Positions 41,399 to 49,922 of a stretch of 64,000 nt of DNA are shown here, piece after piece. Below the pieces are notes generated by a model. That model made no database searches and was not told the origin of the DNA. It saw only the letters and a program-made list of their open reading frames with translations. Source of the stretch: JBFLYO01 sp040756745 (GTDB taxonomy: Bacteria; Bacteroidota; Ignavibacteria; UBA10030; UBA6906); contig JBFLYO010000007.1 of NCBI GenBank assembly GCA_040756745.1, positions 62,001 through 126,000 on the forward strand, in the 5' to 3' direction. The stretch's first letter is position 1, and each line of letters opens with the position of its first letter. The position numbers were made by a program, and so were the translations under genes.

Positions 41399-42331
41399 AT
41401 GGCTCAAAAGTTGAAATTTGAGGATTTGCAGTCTCCGCTGGCGGCGAAGCGTAAAGGGGACGACAAGTTCCAGATCGTGGGGGTGATCGGGCTCGGCGTC
41501 ATGGGCCAGGGAATTGCCGAAACGGTCGGCGGCGCCGGTATCGAGGTGATCGGCGTCGAGAAGAATGAGAAGACGCTCAAGGCCGGCCTGGAAGGCTTAT
41601 CGAAGGCGATGGACCTCGAAATCAAACGATGGGGAAAGACCGCCTCGGAGAAGCGCGCGGTCCTGAGCCGGGTCAAAGGGACCACCAATCTGGCGGGCCT
41701 GAAGGGATGCGACATCATCATCGAGGCGGTGGATGAGAACTTCGAGATGAAGCGACAACTCATCGAGGCGTTCTATTCGATCGGCAAGGAGGAGGCGGTG
41801 TTCATTTCCAACACCGCAACGCTGAGTCTGACCAAGCTCGCCCAGTCGAGCAGGCGCCCGGACCGGATCATCGGCATGCACTTCCTCAACCCCGTGCCGC
41901 AGGTCCCCCTGGTGGAGATCGTGCGCGGCATGAAAACGTCGGACGAAACCTTTGAGCTAGTCAAAGCGTTCGCGCGGCGGATCGGTAAGACCCCGGTCGA
42001 AGTTTTCGAATACCCGGGGTTCATCACCACGCGGATCATCCTGCCAATCCTCAACGAGGCAATGCATGTCCTGATGGAAGGGATCGCCAAAGCGGAAGAC
42101 ATCGACACCGCCATGAAACTCGGCTACGGCATGCAGGCAGGTCCGCTCGAGATGGCAGACTCCATGGGGCTGGATGAAGTCCTCATGTGGATGGAAACGC
42201 TCTTCCACGAGCTGGGTGAGCCCCGCTACCGCCCTTGCCCCCTGCTCCGGCGGATGGTGCGGGAACGCAAATTGGGCAAGAAGGCGGGAGAAGGCTTCTT
42301 CCGGTATAACGAGGATGGGAAGCGCCTATGA
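41399..42331 (+). CDS. 3-hydroxyacyl-CoA (3-hydroxybutyryl-CoA) dehydrogenase
   Basis: NAD(P)-dependent oxidation of 3-hydroxyacyl-CoA, or the reverse reaction. The 310 residues have the Rossmann motif VIGLGVMGQGIAETV near 24 and MHFLNPVPQVPLVEIV near 161 with the catalytic His. KTPVEVFEYPGFITTRI lies near 197 and the C-terminal domain carries the family signature. AAAGGA lies upstream of the ATG. A 30-residue N-terminal extension with many Lys is unusual. It overlaps acetate kinase by ATGA. Confidence 0.92.
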   Translation: MAQKLKFEDLQSPLAAKRKGDDKFQIVGVIGLGVMGQGIAETVGGAGIEVIGVEKNEKTLKAGLEGLSKAMDLEIKRWGKTASEKRAVLSRVKGTTNLAGLKGCDIIIEAVDENFEMKRQLIEAFYSIGKEEAVFISNTATLSLTKLAQSSRRPDRIIGMHFLNPVPQVPLVEIVRGMKTSDETFELVKAFARRIGKTPVEVFEYPGFITTRIILPILNEAMHVLMEGIAKAEDIDTAMKLGYGMQAGPLEMADSMGLDEVLMWMETLFHELGEPRYRPCPLLRRMVRERKLGKKAGEGFFRYNEDGKRL

Positions 42332-43575
42332 ACATCCTCGTCCTGAACTGCGGAAGCTCGTCGGTCAAATACCAGCTCATCGAAGCCGAGAACAGGAAGA
42401 CCCTCACACGCGGTTCCGTGGAGCGGATCGGCATGAGCGGGGCCACGCTGACCAACGTTCGTCACGACGGCGACGAGATCCGGATCGCCGGAGAGATCGT
42501 TGACCACACCAGCGCCATCGAGTACATCCTGGCGGTCCTGCTCAGCCGGAACCACGGCGTCATCAGCGACAAATCCGACATCCATGCCATCGGCCATCGG
42601 GTCGTCCATGGGGGCGAAACGTTCTCCGACTCCGTCCTGATCACCGAGGAGGTCATCAAGACTCTTCGGGATAACATCGAAATCGCGCCCCTGCATAACC
42701 CGCACAACCTGCGCGGCATTGCCGCATGCGACGTCAATCTCCCCGGCGTGCCTCAGGTAGGCGTGTTCGACACCTCCTTCCATCAGAAGATGCCGAAGAA
42801 GGCATATCTGTACGGCATCCCGTACTCGTTGTACTCGCAGTACAGGATCCGGCGCTACGGGTTCCACGGGACATCGCACCGGTACGTTGCTGCGCGTGCC
42901 GCAACGCTGCTCGGGAAGGACCTGTCGCAACTCAAGCTCGTGACCTGCCACCTCGGCAACGGGTGCAGCATGGCGGCGGTGGACAGGGGCGTCTCGGTTG
43001 ATACGACGATGGGTTTCACCCCGCTTGAAGGGCTCCTTATGGGGACACGCTCAGGAGATATTGACCCGTCCGTGATCCTGTTCGTGATGGGGAAGGAAGG
43101 GCTGTCGCTCGGCGAAGCAAACACCCTTCTGAACAAGCACAGCGGTCTTCAGGGGATCTCCGGCATCAGCAGCGACATGCGGGAAATTGTGTCCGAGATG
43201 AAGAACGGCGACAAGAAAGCCACATATGCCTTTGATGTCTTCACCTACCGGGTCAAAAAATATATCGGCGCGTACGCGGCCGCTATGGGAGGGCTCGACG
43301 CCGTCGTTTTTACGGGCGGGATCGGCGAGAACAGCGTCGACGTCCGCGCGGCGAGCTGCGCAGGGTTGGAATTCCTGGGGATCACGGTCGACGAGGCGCG
43401 CAACGCGTCGGAGGAAAAAGAAAAGAACATCTCCCGGCCGGGGTCACGGACCGCAGTCCTGGTGATCCCGACGAACGAAGAGATGGTGATCGCGATGGAC
43501 ACCATGGAGATCGTGCGCGCGCGGCAGCGAGAAGCAGAGGCGCGCACGCAGGAGGCGGAGGGGGGCAGACGTTGA
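42328..43575 (+). CDS. ackA: Acetate kinase
   Basis: Interconverts acetate plus ATP and acetyl phosphate. The 415 residues include NCGSSSVKYQLIE, RVVHGG near 91, HNPHNLRGI near 130, FDTSFHQ near 148, YGFHGTSHRYV near 178, HLGNGCSM, TRSGDIDP and FTGGIGENS, all acetate-kinase signatures. A charged C-terminal tail of about 20 residues is extra. No phosphotransacetylase is next to it; coupling to the acyl-CoA dehydrogenase suggests a fermentative acyl-CoA route. Confidence 0.94.
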   Translation: MNILVLNCGSSSVKYQLIEAENRKTLTRGSVERIGMSGATLTNVRHDGDEIRIAGEIVDHTSAIEYILAVLLSRNHGVISDKSDIHAIGHRVVHGGETFSDSVLITEEVIKTLRDNIEIAPLHNPHNLRGIAACDVNLPGVPQVGVFDTSFHQKMPKKAYLYGIPYSLYSQYRIRRYGFHGTSHRYVAARAATLLGKDLSQLKLVTCHLGNGCSMAAVDRGVSVDTTMGFTPLEGLLMGTRSGDIDPSVILFVMGKEGLSLGEANTLLNKHSGLQGISGISSDMREIVSEMKNGDKKATYAFDVFTYRVKKYIGAYAAAMGGLDAVVFTGGIGENSVDVRAASCAGLEFLGITVDEARNASEEKEKNISRPGSRTAVLVIPTNEEMVIAMDTMEIVRARQREAEARTQEAEGGRR

Positions 43576-43603
43576 CCGTCCCCCCACGGGAGGCTGCACC
43601 GTA

Positions 43604-44215
43604 TTACGGGATAAACGTTACTCTCCCCCCCGTCCGGTCAGCGAGGGCGCCGCGGAGTTGCCCGGCCCGCGACGCCCGAACCTCCAGGCGCATGACCACC
43701 TGGTCGTGGTACGTTGTTTCGACCGTGCGTGCCCCGGTCTTCGCGATGGCGTGCATGACACCCCCCATCTGATCGTGGGCGAAGGAGATCGTCATCTGTT
43801 CCATTACATAGGTGGTCTCCCGCTGCGCGGACGCGAGAGCGCGCGCCGCGGCGCCACCATACGCCCGGTGTAGCCCGCCGACACCCAGCTTTGTCCCGCC
43901 GAAATACCGGATCACCACAACAAGAACATTCCTGAGACCCTCCCTGTCAATAGCGTGCAGGATAGGCTTCCCCGCCGATCCCGCCGGCTCGCCGTCATCA
44001 TGCGCGCGATGCTGCTCACCCGAGGAACCGAGCCGGTATGCGTAACAGTGATGCGTCGCATCGTGGAACTCCCCGCGCAGAGCGTTCAGCACCACCTCCA
44101 CCTCATCCCGCTTCCGAACGTGGTGCACAACTGCGATAAACCTGGAGTCCCGCACTTTCATTTCAATGCGAGCACCGCCGCGAACTGTCTCGAAGGCATC
44201 TGCCTCGGCATCCAT
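43604..44215 (-). CDS. yigZ: YigZ/IMPACT-family protein
   Basis: A 203-residue protein of the conserved IMPACT family, whose bacterial role is uncertain (translation-related in eukaryotes). The hallmark is DGEPAGSAGKPILHA near 72, followed by VVVIRYFGGTKLGVGGLHRAYG near 95-116. The start at 44215 gives the usual length. Convergent with ackA (28-nt gap), divergent from bshA. Confidence 0.9.
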   Translation of the reverse strand: MDAEADAFETVRGGARIEMKVRDSRFIAVVHHVRKRDEVEVVLNALRGEFHDATHHCYAYRLGSSGEQHRAHDDGEPAGSAGKPILHAIDREGLRNVLVVVIRYFGGTKLGVGGLHRAYGGAAARALASAQRETTYVMEQMTISFAHDQMGGVMHAIAKTGARTVETTYHDQVVMRLEVRASRAGQLRGALADRTGGRVTFIP

Positions 44216-44257
44216 CGATGCCACAGTACCAAAAAGCGGAGGTTTTTGCAAGGACGC

Positions 44258-44286
44258 TTGCGTGTCGATTCTCCCTGTTGTATCTT
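44258..44286 (+). promoter_or_regulatory. Promoter of bshA
   Basis: -35 TTGCGT (44258-44263), 17-bp spacer and -10 TATCTT (44281-44286), 24 nt before the start codon. Confidence 0.65.
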
Positions 44287-44310
44287 CATCGGGACAAATT
44301 CCATGAAGGC

Positions 44311-45426
44311 ATGAAAATAGGCATTGTATGTTATCCGACCTACGGCGGGAGCGGCGTCGTTGCGACCGAACTTGGAAAAGCACTGGCGGCACGGGGACAT
44401 CAGATCCATTTCATCAGCTACGCCATGCCGCAGCGCCTCGACGGGTTTGTCGGGAATGTGTACTACCACGAAGTGGAGATGGCGAGTTATCCGCTCTTTG
44501 AGTTCCCCCTGTACACACCGGCCCTGGCAAGTAAGATCGTCGAGGTAGCCCGTTTCGAACGGCTGGATCTCGTCCACGTCCACTACGCCATCCCGCACGC
44601 GCTCAGCGCATACCTGGCGCGGGAGATGCTGGCCACCGACATGAAGGTAATCACGACACTCCATGGAACCGACATCACTCTGGTGGGCCTGGAGCCGAGC
44701 TTCCTGCCGGTCATGAAGTTCAGCATCGAGCAGAGTGACGGGGTAACCGCGGTATCGCGCTTCCTCCGGGAGAAGACTACCACGAACTATGGGATCGACA
44801 AAGACATCCGCGTCATCCCGAACTTCGTCGATACCGAAAAGTACCGCCGCATCGAAGCGGAAACGATCCGGTCGAAATTTGCGCCTCCCGGCGAGCGGCT
44901 GCTCATCCATATCTCAAACTTCCGGTCCGTGAAACGGGTCCCGGACGTGATCAGGATTTTCGATGAAGTCCGCAAGAAAGTGCCGTCTCATCTCCTGCTC
45001 GTCGGCGACGGCCCCGACCGCTCGGCCTGCGAGATCCTTGTCCGGGAGCTTGGACTGCATGAGCGAGTCCGATTCCTCGGAAAACAGCTGGAAATCGTCC
45101 CCATCCTCTCCGCCTCCGACCTGATGCTCATGCCGAGCCAGTCGGAGAGCTTCGGCCTCTCTGCGCTCGAAGCGATGGCCTGTGAAGTCCCCGTTGTATC
45201 CTCGAGCGTGGGAGGATTGCCGGAACTGCAGGTGCACGGGGAAACGGGCTATATTGCGGAGATCGGCGACATCGACAGGATGGCGCGTTACGCGGTGGAT
45301 CTCCTCACCAACGATGCCAAACGAGGAATGTTTGGGGAGGCATGCCGGAAGCGGGCGGTGAGCTGCTTCGACATGCGCCCGATCGTGACCATGTATGAGG
45401 AATACTACGGAGAGTGTCTGCAATGA
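44311..45426 (+). CDS. bshA: N-acetyl-alpha-D-glucosaminyl L-malate synthase BshA
   Basis: First step of bacillithiol synthesis: joins GlcNAc from UDP-GlcNAc to L-malate. GT4-type glycosyltransferase of 371 residues, starting KIGIVCYPTYGGSGVVATEL, the BshA signature. HVHYAIPHA lies near 92, TTLHGTDITLVG near 116 and the C-terminal EX7E motif SESFGLSALEAMACE near 271. Presence of bacillithiol fits the lineage. The cupin gene overlaps its stop. Confidence 0.94.
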   Translation: MKIGIVCYPTYGGSGVVATELGKALAARGHQIHFISYAMPQRLDGFVGNVYYHEVEMASYPLFEFPLYTPALASKIVEVARFERLDLVHVHYAIPHALSAYLAREMLATDMKVITTLHGTDITLVGLEPSFLPVMKFSIEQSDGVTAVSRFLREKTTTNYGIDKDIRVIPNFVDTEKYRRIEAETIRSKFAPPGERLLIHISNFRSVKRVPDVIRIFDEVRKKVPSHLLLVGDGPDRSACEILVRELGLHERVRFLGKQLEIVPILSASDLMLMPSQSESFGLSALEAMACEVPVVSSSVGGLPELQVHGETGYIAEIGDIDRMARYAVDLLTNDAKRGMFGEACRKRAVSCFDMRPIVTMYEEYYGECLQ

Positions 45427-45725
45427 TGGATGTCGCTCGGTGGACGAAATCGAAGAAGCCGGAATTGGAGGAGCTGAAGAAGCTGCTGGAAAAAGAGGGT
45501 CTCGCGTCAGAACTCTATTCGGATCCGCCGGGTATGAAGTATGGCCGGCACAAGCATGACTTCGACGACTTCATCGTGATCGTCTCCGGAAGAATGAAGC
45601 TGGCCACTGACGAGCACGAATGGGTGCTGAAGCCGGGGGACCGCATCGACATCCCGGCGAACACCCCACACCGGGCGGAGATGATGGGAAAGGAAGAAGT
45701 GCGGTATCTCTCCGCCGCAAAGTGA
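45423..45725 (+). CDS. Small cupin-domain protein
   Basis: A 100-residue single-cupin protein. Motif 1 has G-R-H-K-H-D-F-D-D near 40-48 and motif 2 P-G-D-R-I-D-I-P-A-N-T-P-H near 70-82, giving a likely metal site. Starts in ATGA overlap with bshA. Function unknown; might relate to thiol or sugar metabolism by context. Confidence 0.85.
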   Translation: MMDVARWTKSKKPELEELKKLLEKEGLASELYSDPPGMKYGRHKHDFDDFIVIVSGRMKLATDEHEWVLKPGDRIDIPANTPHRAEMMGKEEVRYLSAAK

Positions 45726-45746
45726 GGCCGCGCCGGAGGTTCCGGT

Positions 45747-46307
45747 TCAACGGCGCATCGAGCGACGACTGAACAGCAGGTCCATAGCACCGAGAAGCGC
45801 GGCCACAGCTGCGGTGAAGGTCAGGATGGCCAGCGCGCCCTGCTGGGATAGGAAGGGAAAGTGTCTCGCAACGACCGCGCCAAGACCGCTCGCCGCCTGT
45901 GTCAGCGCATTCCATGGTTCAGTGACCCATCGTCCCGCCCCCTCACCTCCTGGCGCAAGCCCACCCAGATCTATGACGCCGGTGACAGCACATACGGCGA
46001 TCAGCGTCGCTGCGACAATCAGGAACGCGAACCCCGCTCCGACCCTGGCAAGAACGCGCAGGGCCGCATCGTGAGGCATGCCAATGTGAAGGCGCTCCAG
46101 GACAGTCCCAGAGAGATGCACAGAGGCGCGTTCGAGAGGGATCTGTCGCAATATCTGGTCGACACGTTTGAATTCCTGCAGTTCGCTCCGGCACCGCGTG
46201 CAGGCGGTGAGGTGGTCGGCAACGGAGCGCAGTTCGGCTACCGTCAGCGTGCCGTCGACGTACCCCTGCAGCATATCCCCCGGGTGGCCGATGGTCCGAT
46301 CGTTCAT
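45747..46307 (-). CDS. Zinc-binding anti-sigma factor
   Basis: Membrane-anchored inhibitor of the adjacent ECF sigma factor. The 186 residues have the ZAS/zf-HC2 motif H32-LTA-C36-TR-C39, one transmembrane helix at about 86-108, and a second hydrophobic segment near 155-175. The start ATGA overlaps the sigma stop, the usual coupling for sigma/anti-sigma pairs. Confidence 0.9.
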   Translation of the reverse strand: MNDRTIGHPGDMLQGYVDGTLTVAELRSVADHLTACTRCRSELQEFKRVDQILRQIPLERASVHLSGTVLERLHIGMPHDAALRVLARVGAGFAFLIVAATLIAVCAVTGVIDLGGLAPGGEGAGRWVTEPWNALTQAASGLGAVVARHFPFLSQQGALAILTFTAAVAALLGAMDLLFSRRSMRR

Positions 46308-46894
46308 GTGACGTTCACCTCCTTGTCGCAACGACCCTTTATCCGCTCCCGCAGGCGCGACCGACCCCGGAAGAGCAATGTCTTTACCGTGCCGATCGGG
46401 ATCTGCATGACCGACGCCATCGCACTGTACGACAGCCCTTCGACGTAGAAGAGCAGGACGGCCGTCCGCATTTGTGCCGGAAGCCGCGCGATCTCCTCGC
46501 CGATACGATGCTGAAGCTCCTCCTCTTCGATCTGTTCGAGAGGGGTGGGGTTCCGCTCACCCGCGGAATCCGCGGAGGCATCGAGCTCGTCGGAGATCTC
46601 GACAGTGAGGACACGCTTCCCCTCCCGTGAGATCCTGCTCATGCAGAGGTTATACACGATCCTGTACAACCAGGTCCCGAATGAGGCCTCCCCCCTGAAC
46701 CTGTCCAGACTCCGGTATGCCCGCACGAAAGCGTCCTGGACCAGCTCCTCGGCCGCTTCCCGGTCCTCCACAAGCCGAAACGCAAGCGTGAAGGCGCGGT
46801 CCTTGTAGCGGTTGACCAGTATTGCATAGTCGCGATGGCCCCCCGCGAGGATTCGGGCGATCACGTCCTGTTCGCTATGGGGGGAAGGGATCAT
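46304..46894 (-). CDS. ECF-type RNA polymerase sigma factor (sigma-E-like)
   Basis: Extracytoplasmic-function sigma factor, 196 residues from ATG 46894 (GTG 46900 possible). Region 2 has ELVQDAFVRAYRSLDRFRGE and SFGTWLYRIVYNLCMSR (about 50-88). Region 4 has LPAQMRTAVLLFYVEGLSY and IPIGTVKTLLFRGRSRLRER (about 137-185). Its likely own promoter (46905-46933) is so close to the start that the mRNA would be almost leaderless. Confidence 0.94.
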   Translation of the reverse strand: MIPSPHSEQDVIARILAGGHRDYAILVNRYKDRAFTLAFRLVEDREAAEELVQDAFVRAYRSLDRFRGEASFGTWLYRIVYNLCMSRISREGKRVLTVEISDELDASADSAGERNPTPLEQIEEEELQHRIGEEIARLPAQMRTAVLLFYVEGLSYSAMASVMQIPIGTVKTLLFRGRSRLRERIKGRCDKEVNVT

Positions 46895-46904
46895 CGACAC
46901 ACTG

Positions 46905-46933
46905 TTAGACTCCTCACGGCACTTCAGGGTTTC
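46905..46933 (-). promoter_or_regulatory. Candidate ECF-sigma autoregulatory promoter
   Basis: GAAAC (46933-46929), 18-bp spacer and GTCTAA (46910-46905). This is the classic -35/-10 shape of ECF promoters, immediately upstream of the sigma gene. Confidence 0.65.
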
Positions 46934-46946
46934 ACCCGGGGCATAT

Positions 46947-46975
46947 GAAACATCCGGCGCCGGCGTGCAGTCTAA
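46947..46975 (+). promoter_or_regulatory. Candidate ECF-sigma promoter of the divergent membrane protein gene
   Basis: GAAAC (46947-46951), 18-bp spacer and GTCTAA (46970-46975): the same words and spacing as the divergent site 13 bp away, but pointing to the gene at 47018. Confidence 0.65.
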
Positions 46976-47017
46976 ATCATCGACACAATCTCACTCAGCC
47001 ATCACGCGGAGGGCACC

Positions 47018-47374
47018 ATGCAAGCTGTCGAAGTACTGATACCCATAATCTTCTTTCTCTCCACAGCGGCCGTGTTGGCCGTCTATCTGTTCACACGGCA
47101 CCGGGAGCGGGTGTTGATGATCGACAAAGGCATGCAATCCGATGAGATTAAGGCCATGTACGCACGGCGATGGTTCAAGGCCAACCCGCTCGGCTCGTTG
47201 AAATGGGGGATGCTGTTTGTGGGCATCGGACTCGCCGCCCTTCTCGGCATCTGGCTGCGGGAGAATTACGTGTTCAACGACGGCGTGATTCCCGGGATGA
47301 TGACGCTCTTCGGAGGGATAGCTCTGATCCTGTTCTACGTGGTTGCCAGGCGAAAGGAAGGGGATGGTGATTAA
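47018..47374 (+). CDS. Small integral membrane protein, DUF6249-like
   Basis: A 118-residue protein with three transmembrane helices (about 5-25, 62-80 and 89-109) and a cytoplasmic loop with RHRERVLMIDKGM, a pattern seen in DUF6249-type proteins. Function unknown. It is a likely member of the regulon of the divergent ECF sigma factor, because its upstream region carries an identical promoter motif. Confidence 0.8.
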   Translation: MQAVEVLIPIIFFLSTAAVLAVYLFTRHRERVLMIDKGMQSDEIKAMYARRWFKANPLGSLKWGMLFVGIGLAALLGIWLRENYVFNDGVIPGMMTLFGGIALILFYVVARRKEGDGD

Positions 47375-47397
47375 CGGGATGTCCGGGGGCTCTCCCA

Positions 47398-47422
47398 CCC
47401 GGGAGGGATCACCTCTCCCGGG
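47398..47422. terminator. Hairpin between convergent genes
   Basis: An 8-bp GC stem (47398-47405 with 47415-47422, 9-nt loop) spans the junction of the two convergent small membrane protein genes and the stop of the minus-strand one. Possible bidirectional terminator; no T tract. Confidence 0.4.
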
Positions 47423-47639
47423 GGGGTCCGCCCTCCGCCCCCACCCGCCGCTGTTGACGGTCCTGGCGCGCGAGGATCAGCCGAAGCGTCACACGAATCA
47501 GGAAGAGTGCCGCGGCGACGAGAAACAGAGGCAAGGTCATCGACCGGGGGACTGCCCCCGCCCAGAGGAGCACGAGCATCACGGCCATAAGCACGATGGC
47601 CACAACGCCGTAGCGATCGACAGACTTCTGGGTGAGCAT
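47409..47639 (-). CDS. Small two-helix membrane protein
   Basis: A 76-residue hypothetical protein with two transmembrane helices (about 10-29 and 33-56) and a basic, glutamine-rich tail. GGAG lies 6 nt before the ATG. No recognised family. Convergent with the DUF6249-like gene. Confidence 0.65.
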   Translation of the reverse strand: MLTQKSVDRYGVVAIVLMAVMLVLLWAGAVPRSMTLPLFLVAAALFLIRVTLRLILARQDRQQRRVGAEGGPPRER

Positions 47640-47710
47640 GGATCTCCGCAGGTTGTTGCAATCAATATAGCGATGGCGAGGCCGAAGAGCAACCTCCGCC
47701 CGCGCGGACC

Positions 47711-49825
47711 TCAGGGCGCGGGACGCGCAAATTCATGGCCGAGGAGGTCATAGATCTCCTCTGCCGTCGTTGCATGCCTCACATGATCCAGGACCCCCGG
47801 GGTCTGCAACGTCCGCGCCAGCAATGAAAGGGTCTGGAGGTAGAGCTGATCGTCGCCCGCAGCAGCGATCATGAAGACGAGATCGACCTGCGACCCGTCG
47901 AGTGTCTCATACGCGATGGGTTGAGCAAGCCGCGCCGCTATGATGACCATTCTACCCGCCGACCCCGATCGTGCATGCGGCAAAGCCACCCCGTGCTGTA
48001 GTCCGGTCGGCGCCGATTCTTCCCGCTCCCAGAGGTCTGCCAGGAATGATGCCCTGTTGCGGACATAACCCTTCCGATAGGCGCGGTCGACCATCTTCTC
48101 GAACAGCTCCCGCTTCGTCCTGGCCTTCACCGCCGTCATGATCAGCTCGGGTTTGAGGAATTCCCCCAGGTGCATGCTCGCCGTCTCCCCGCTGGCCCAC
48201 CGCACCGCATACTGCAGCGCATGGGGAAGGTCGACCGCAAAATTCCCGACGCCGATTTTGGCCGTAATTCCCAGCCGGTGGAGAACCGCGCGGACCTCCT
48301 TTCGCATCCCTGCAAAGATGATCTTCTTTTTGTCCTTGTTGAGACGGTCGACGATGTCCTCGATGGCAAGCGCGCCGGTCGTGTCGATCACCGGCACGCT
48401 CTCCATATTGATGACAATGACTTTGTAGTCGAATTCCTCTTCGATCTCCTTCACGAAATTCTTGGCTGCGCCAAAGAAGAGGGGCCCTTCGATGTCATAC
48501 GCCACGATCCGGTGCGCTCGGAGTTTCGCCTCCTCGTCCTCCGGGATCCGTATGCGATGCGTCTCCTCCAGAAGATTCGTCACTCCCAGCTCGCTCATCC
48601 GGTACACGAACAAGAACCCCGCCAGCGCGAACCCGACGAGCACGGCAGTAATCAGGTCGGAGATGACGGTGATGGCCATCGTCGCAACCATGACCACGGC
48701 GTCCGGGGCCGGCGTCTTCGGAAGCAGCTTGAGGGGTTCCCACTCAAACATGCCCACAGCGGTCATCATCAGCACGCCGGCCAGCACGACAAGCGGGATG
48801 GCACCCACCAGAGGAGCGAGCACGAGCATGACGGCCAGCAGGACGACGCCGTGAAACATGCCGGAGATCTTCGTAACGCCACCGGCCCGGATATTCACAT
48901 TTGTCCGGACGATCGCGCCCGTGCCTGCGATGCCGCCGAAGAGCCCGGCAGTGAAGTTCGCCAGCCCCTGCCCCATGAGCTCCCTGTTGCTGTTGTGCCT
49001 GTCCCCCGTCAGGCTGTCCGCAACCACCGAAGCGAGGAGGGTTTCCAGCGCTCCGAGCAACGAGATCGTTAGACCCGCCGGAAACAATCGGGACCAGGTC
49101 CCCCACTCCATTGCAGGAAGCCGTGGGAACGCGAACGACTGAGGGATCTCTCCGATCAGGTCGAGGGCAGGACGCACGGCGAACGTCCCCGCAGCGGGCT
49201 CGAACGCTGCACGCAACCAGTCCCAACCTCCCGCAAGAAACGTAGCGGCAAGCGTTCCCACGATCAGGCCGAGGAGAGCCCGGGGGAGTCCCCGGTGGAT
49301 AAATGGCGCTGCGACGATCGTGGCCACGGTGATCAGGCCGACAACGGGTGCTCCGAGAAAAAGGTGGACCTGCTGTGAGAAAATCAGGATCGCGATGCCG
49401 TTGGTGAAACCGACGATGACAGGGTACGGAATGAACGATATGAAACGGCCGGCCTTGATCAGTCCGTAGCCGATCTGGAGAAGACCGGCGATGAGACAGG
49501 CACCGAGGAGTGCATCGGCGCCGCCGTACTGCATGTAGACAGTTGTCAGGATCACCGTCATGCCCCCTGTCGGCCCCGTGATCTGCCGCGGTGTTCCGCC
49601 AAACAGTGGGGCGAGGATTCCGGTAAAGATTGCGCCGTAGAGCCCCGCAACGGCACCGCGCGGGTCGCCGTTGTATGCGAGGATCCCGAACCCAAGGGCA
49701 AGGGGGAGGGCGACAATTGCCGAGGTGAGGCCGCCCATCAGGTCCCCCCGGAGATGCCGGAAGTCGAATTTCAGGATATCCCCGAGGTTGAATTCCTTCA
49801 GGTAACTTCGCACAAAGATCGTCAC
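47711..49825 (-). CDS. SulP-family anion transporter with STAS and PTS EIIA-like domains
   Basis: Membrane transporter for bicarbonate, sulfate or a related anion, 704 residues. Residues 1-410 form the SulP membrane part (ITGPTGGMTVILTTVYMQYG near 81). A STAS domain follows (about 435-545, with VIDTTGALAIEDIV). The C-terminal ~154 residues are a PTS EIIA-type (fructose/Ntr) domain with the phosphorylatable His617 in GVALPHARS. The fusion suggests transport controlled by phosphorylation, though no PTS enzyme is in the window. Confidence 0.9.
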   Translation of the reverse strand: MTIFVRSYLKEFNLGDILKFDFRHLRGDLMGGLTSAIVALPLALGFGILAYNGDPRGAVAGLYGAIFTGILAPLFGGTPRQITGPTGGMTVILTTVYMQYGGADALLGACLIAGLLQIGYGLIKAGRFISFIPYPVIVGFTNGIAILIFSQQVHLFLGAPVVGLITVATIVAAPFIHRGLPRALLGLIVGTLAATFLAGGWDWLRAAFEPAAGTFAVRPALDLIGEIPQSFAFPRLPAMEWGTWSRLFPAGLTISLLGALETLLASVVADSLTGDRHNSNRELMGQGLANFTAGLFGGIAGTGAIVRTNVNIRAGGVTKISGMFHGVVLLAVMLVLAPLVGAIPLVVLAGVLMMTAVGMFEWEPLKLLPKTPAPDAVVMVATMAITVISDLITAVLVGFALAGFLFVYRMSELGVTNLLEETHRIRIPEDEEAKLRAHRIVAYDIEGPLFFGAAKNFVKEIEEEFDYKVIVINMESVPVIDTTGALAIEDIVDRLNKDKKKIIFAGMRKEVRAVLHRLGITAKIGVGNFAVDLPHALQYAVRWASGETASMHLGEFLKPELIMTAVKARTKRELFEKMVDRAYRKGYVRNRASFLADLWEREESAPTGLQHGVALPHARSGSAGRMVIIAARLAQPIAYETLDGSQVDLVFMIAAAGDDQLYLQTLSLLARTLQTPGVLDHVRHATTAEEIYDLLGHEFARPAP

Positions 49826-49847
49826 ACGAGCCCCCTATGAAATACGA

Positions 49848-49869
49848 AAGCCATCACTCTGGATGGCTT
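49848..49869 (-). terminator. Probable terminator of mnmA
   Basis: An 8-bp stem (49848-49855 with 49862-49869, 6-nt loop) lies 54 nt after the mnmA stop. On the minus strand it is followed by the T-rich TCGTATTTC. Moderate. Confidence 0.5.
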
Positions 49870-49922
49870 CCACTCCACAACACCATGTCCCTCCCCTCCC
49901 GCCATGAACCCCCCTTCCGCCG

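Noticed and set aside
43560..43604. G-run/C-run hairpin between ackA and yigZ
   Set aside because: Imperfect pairing and no T tract; not reported as a terminator.
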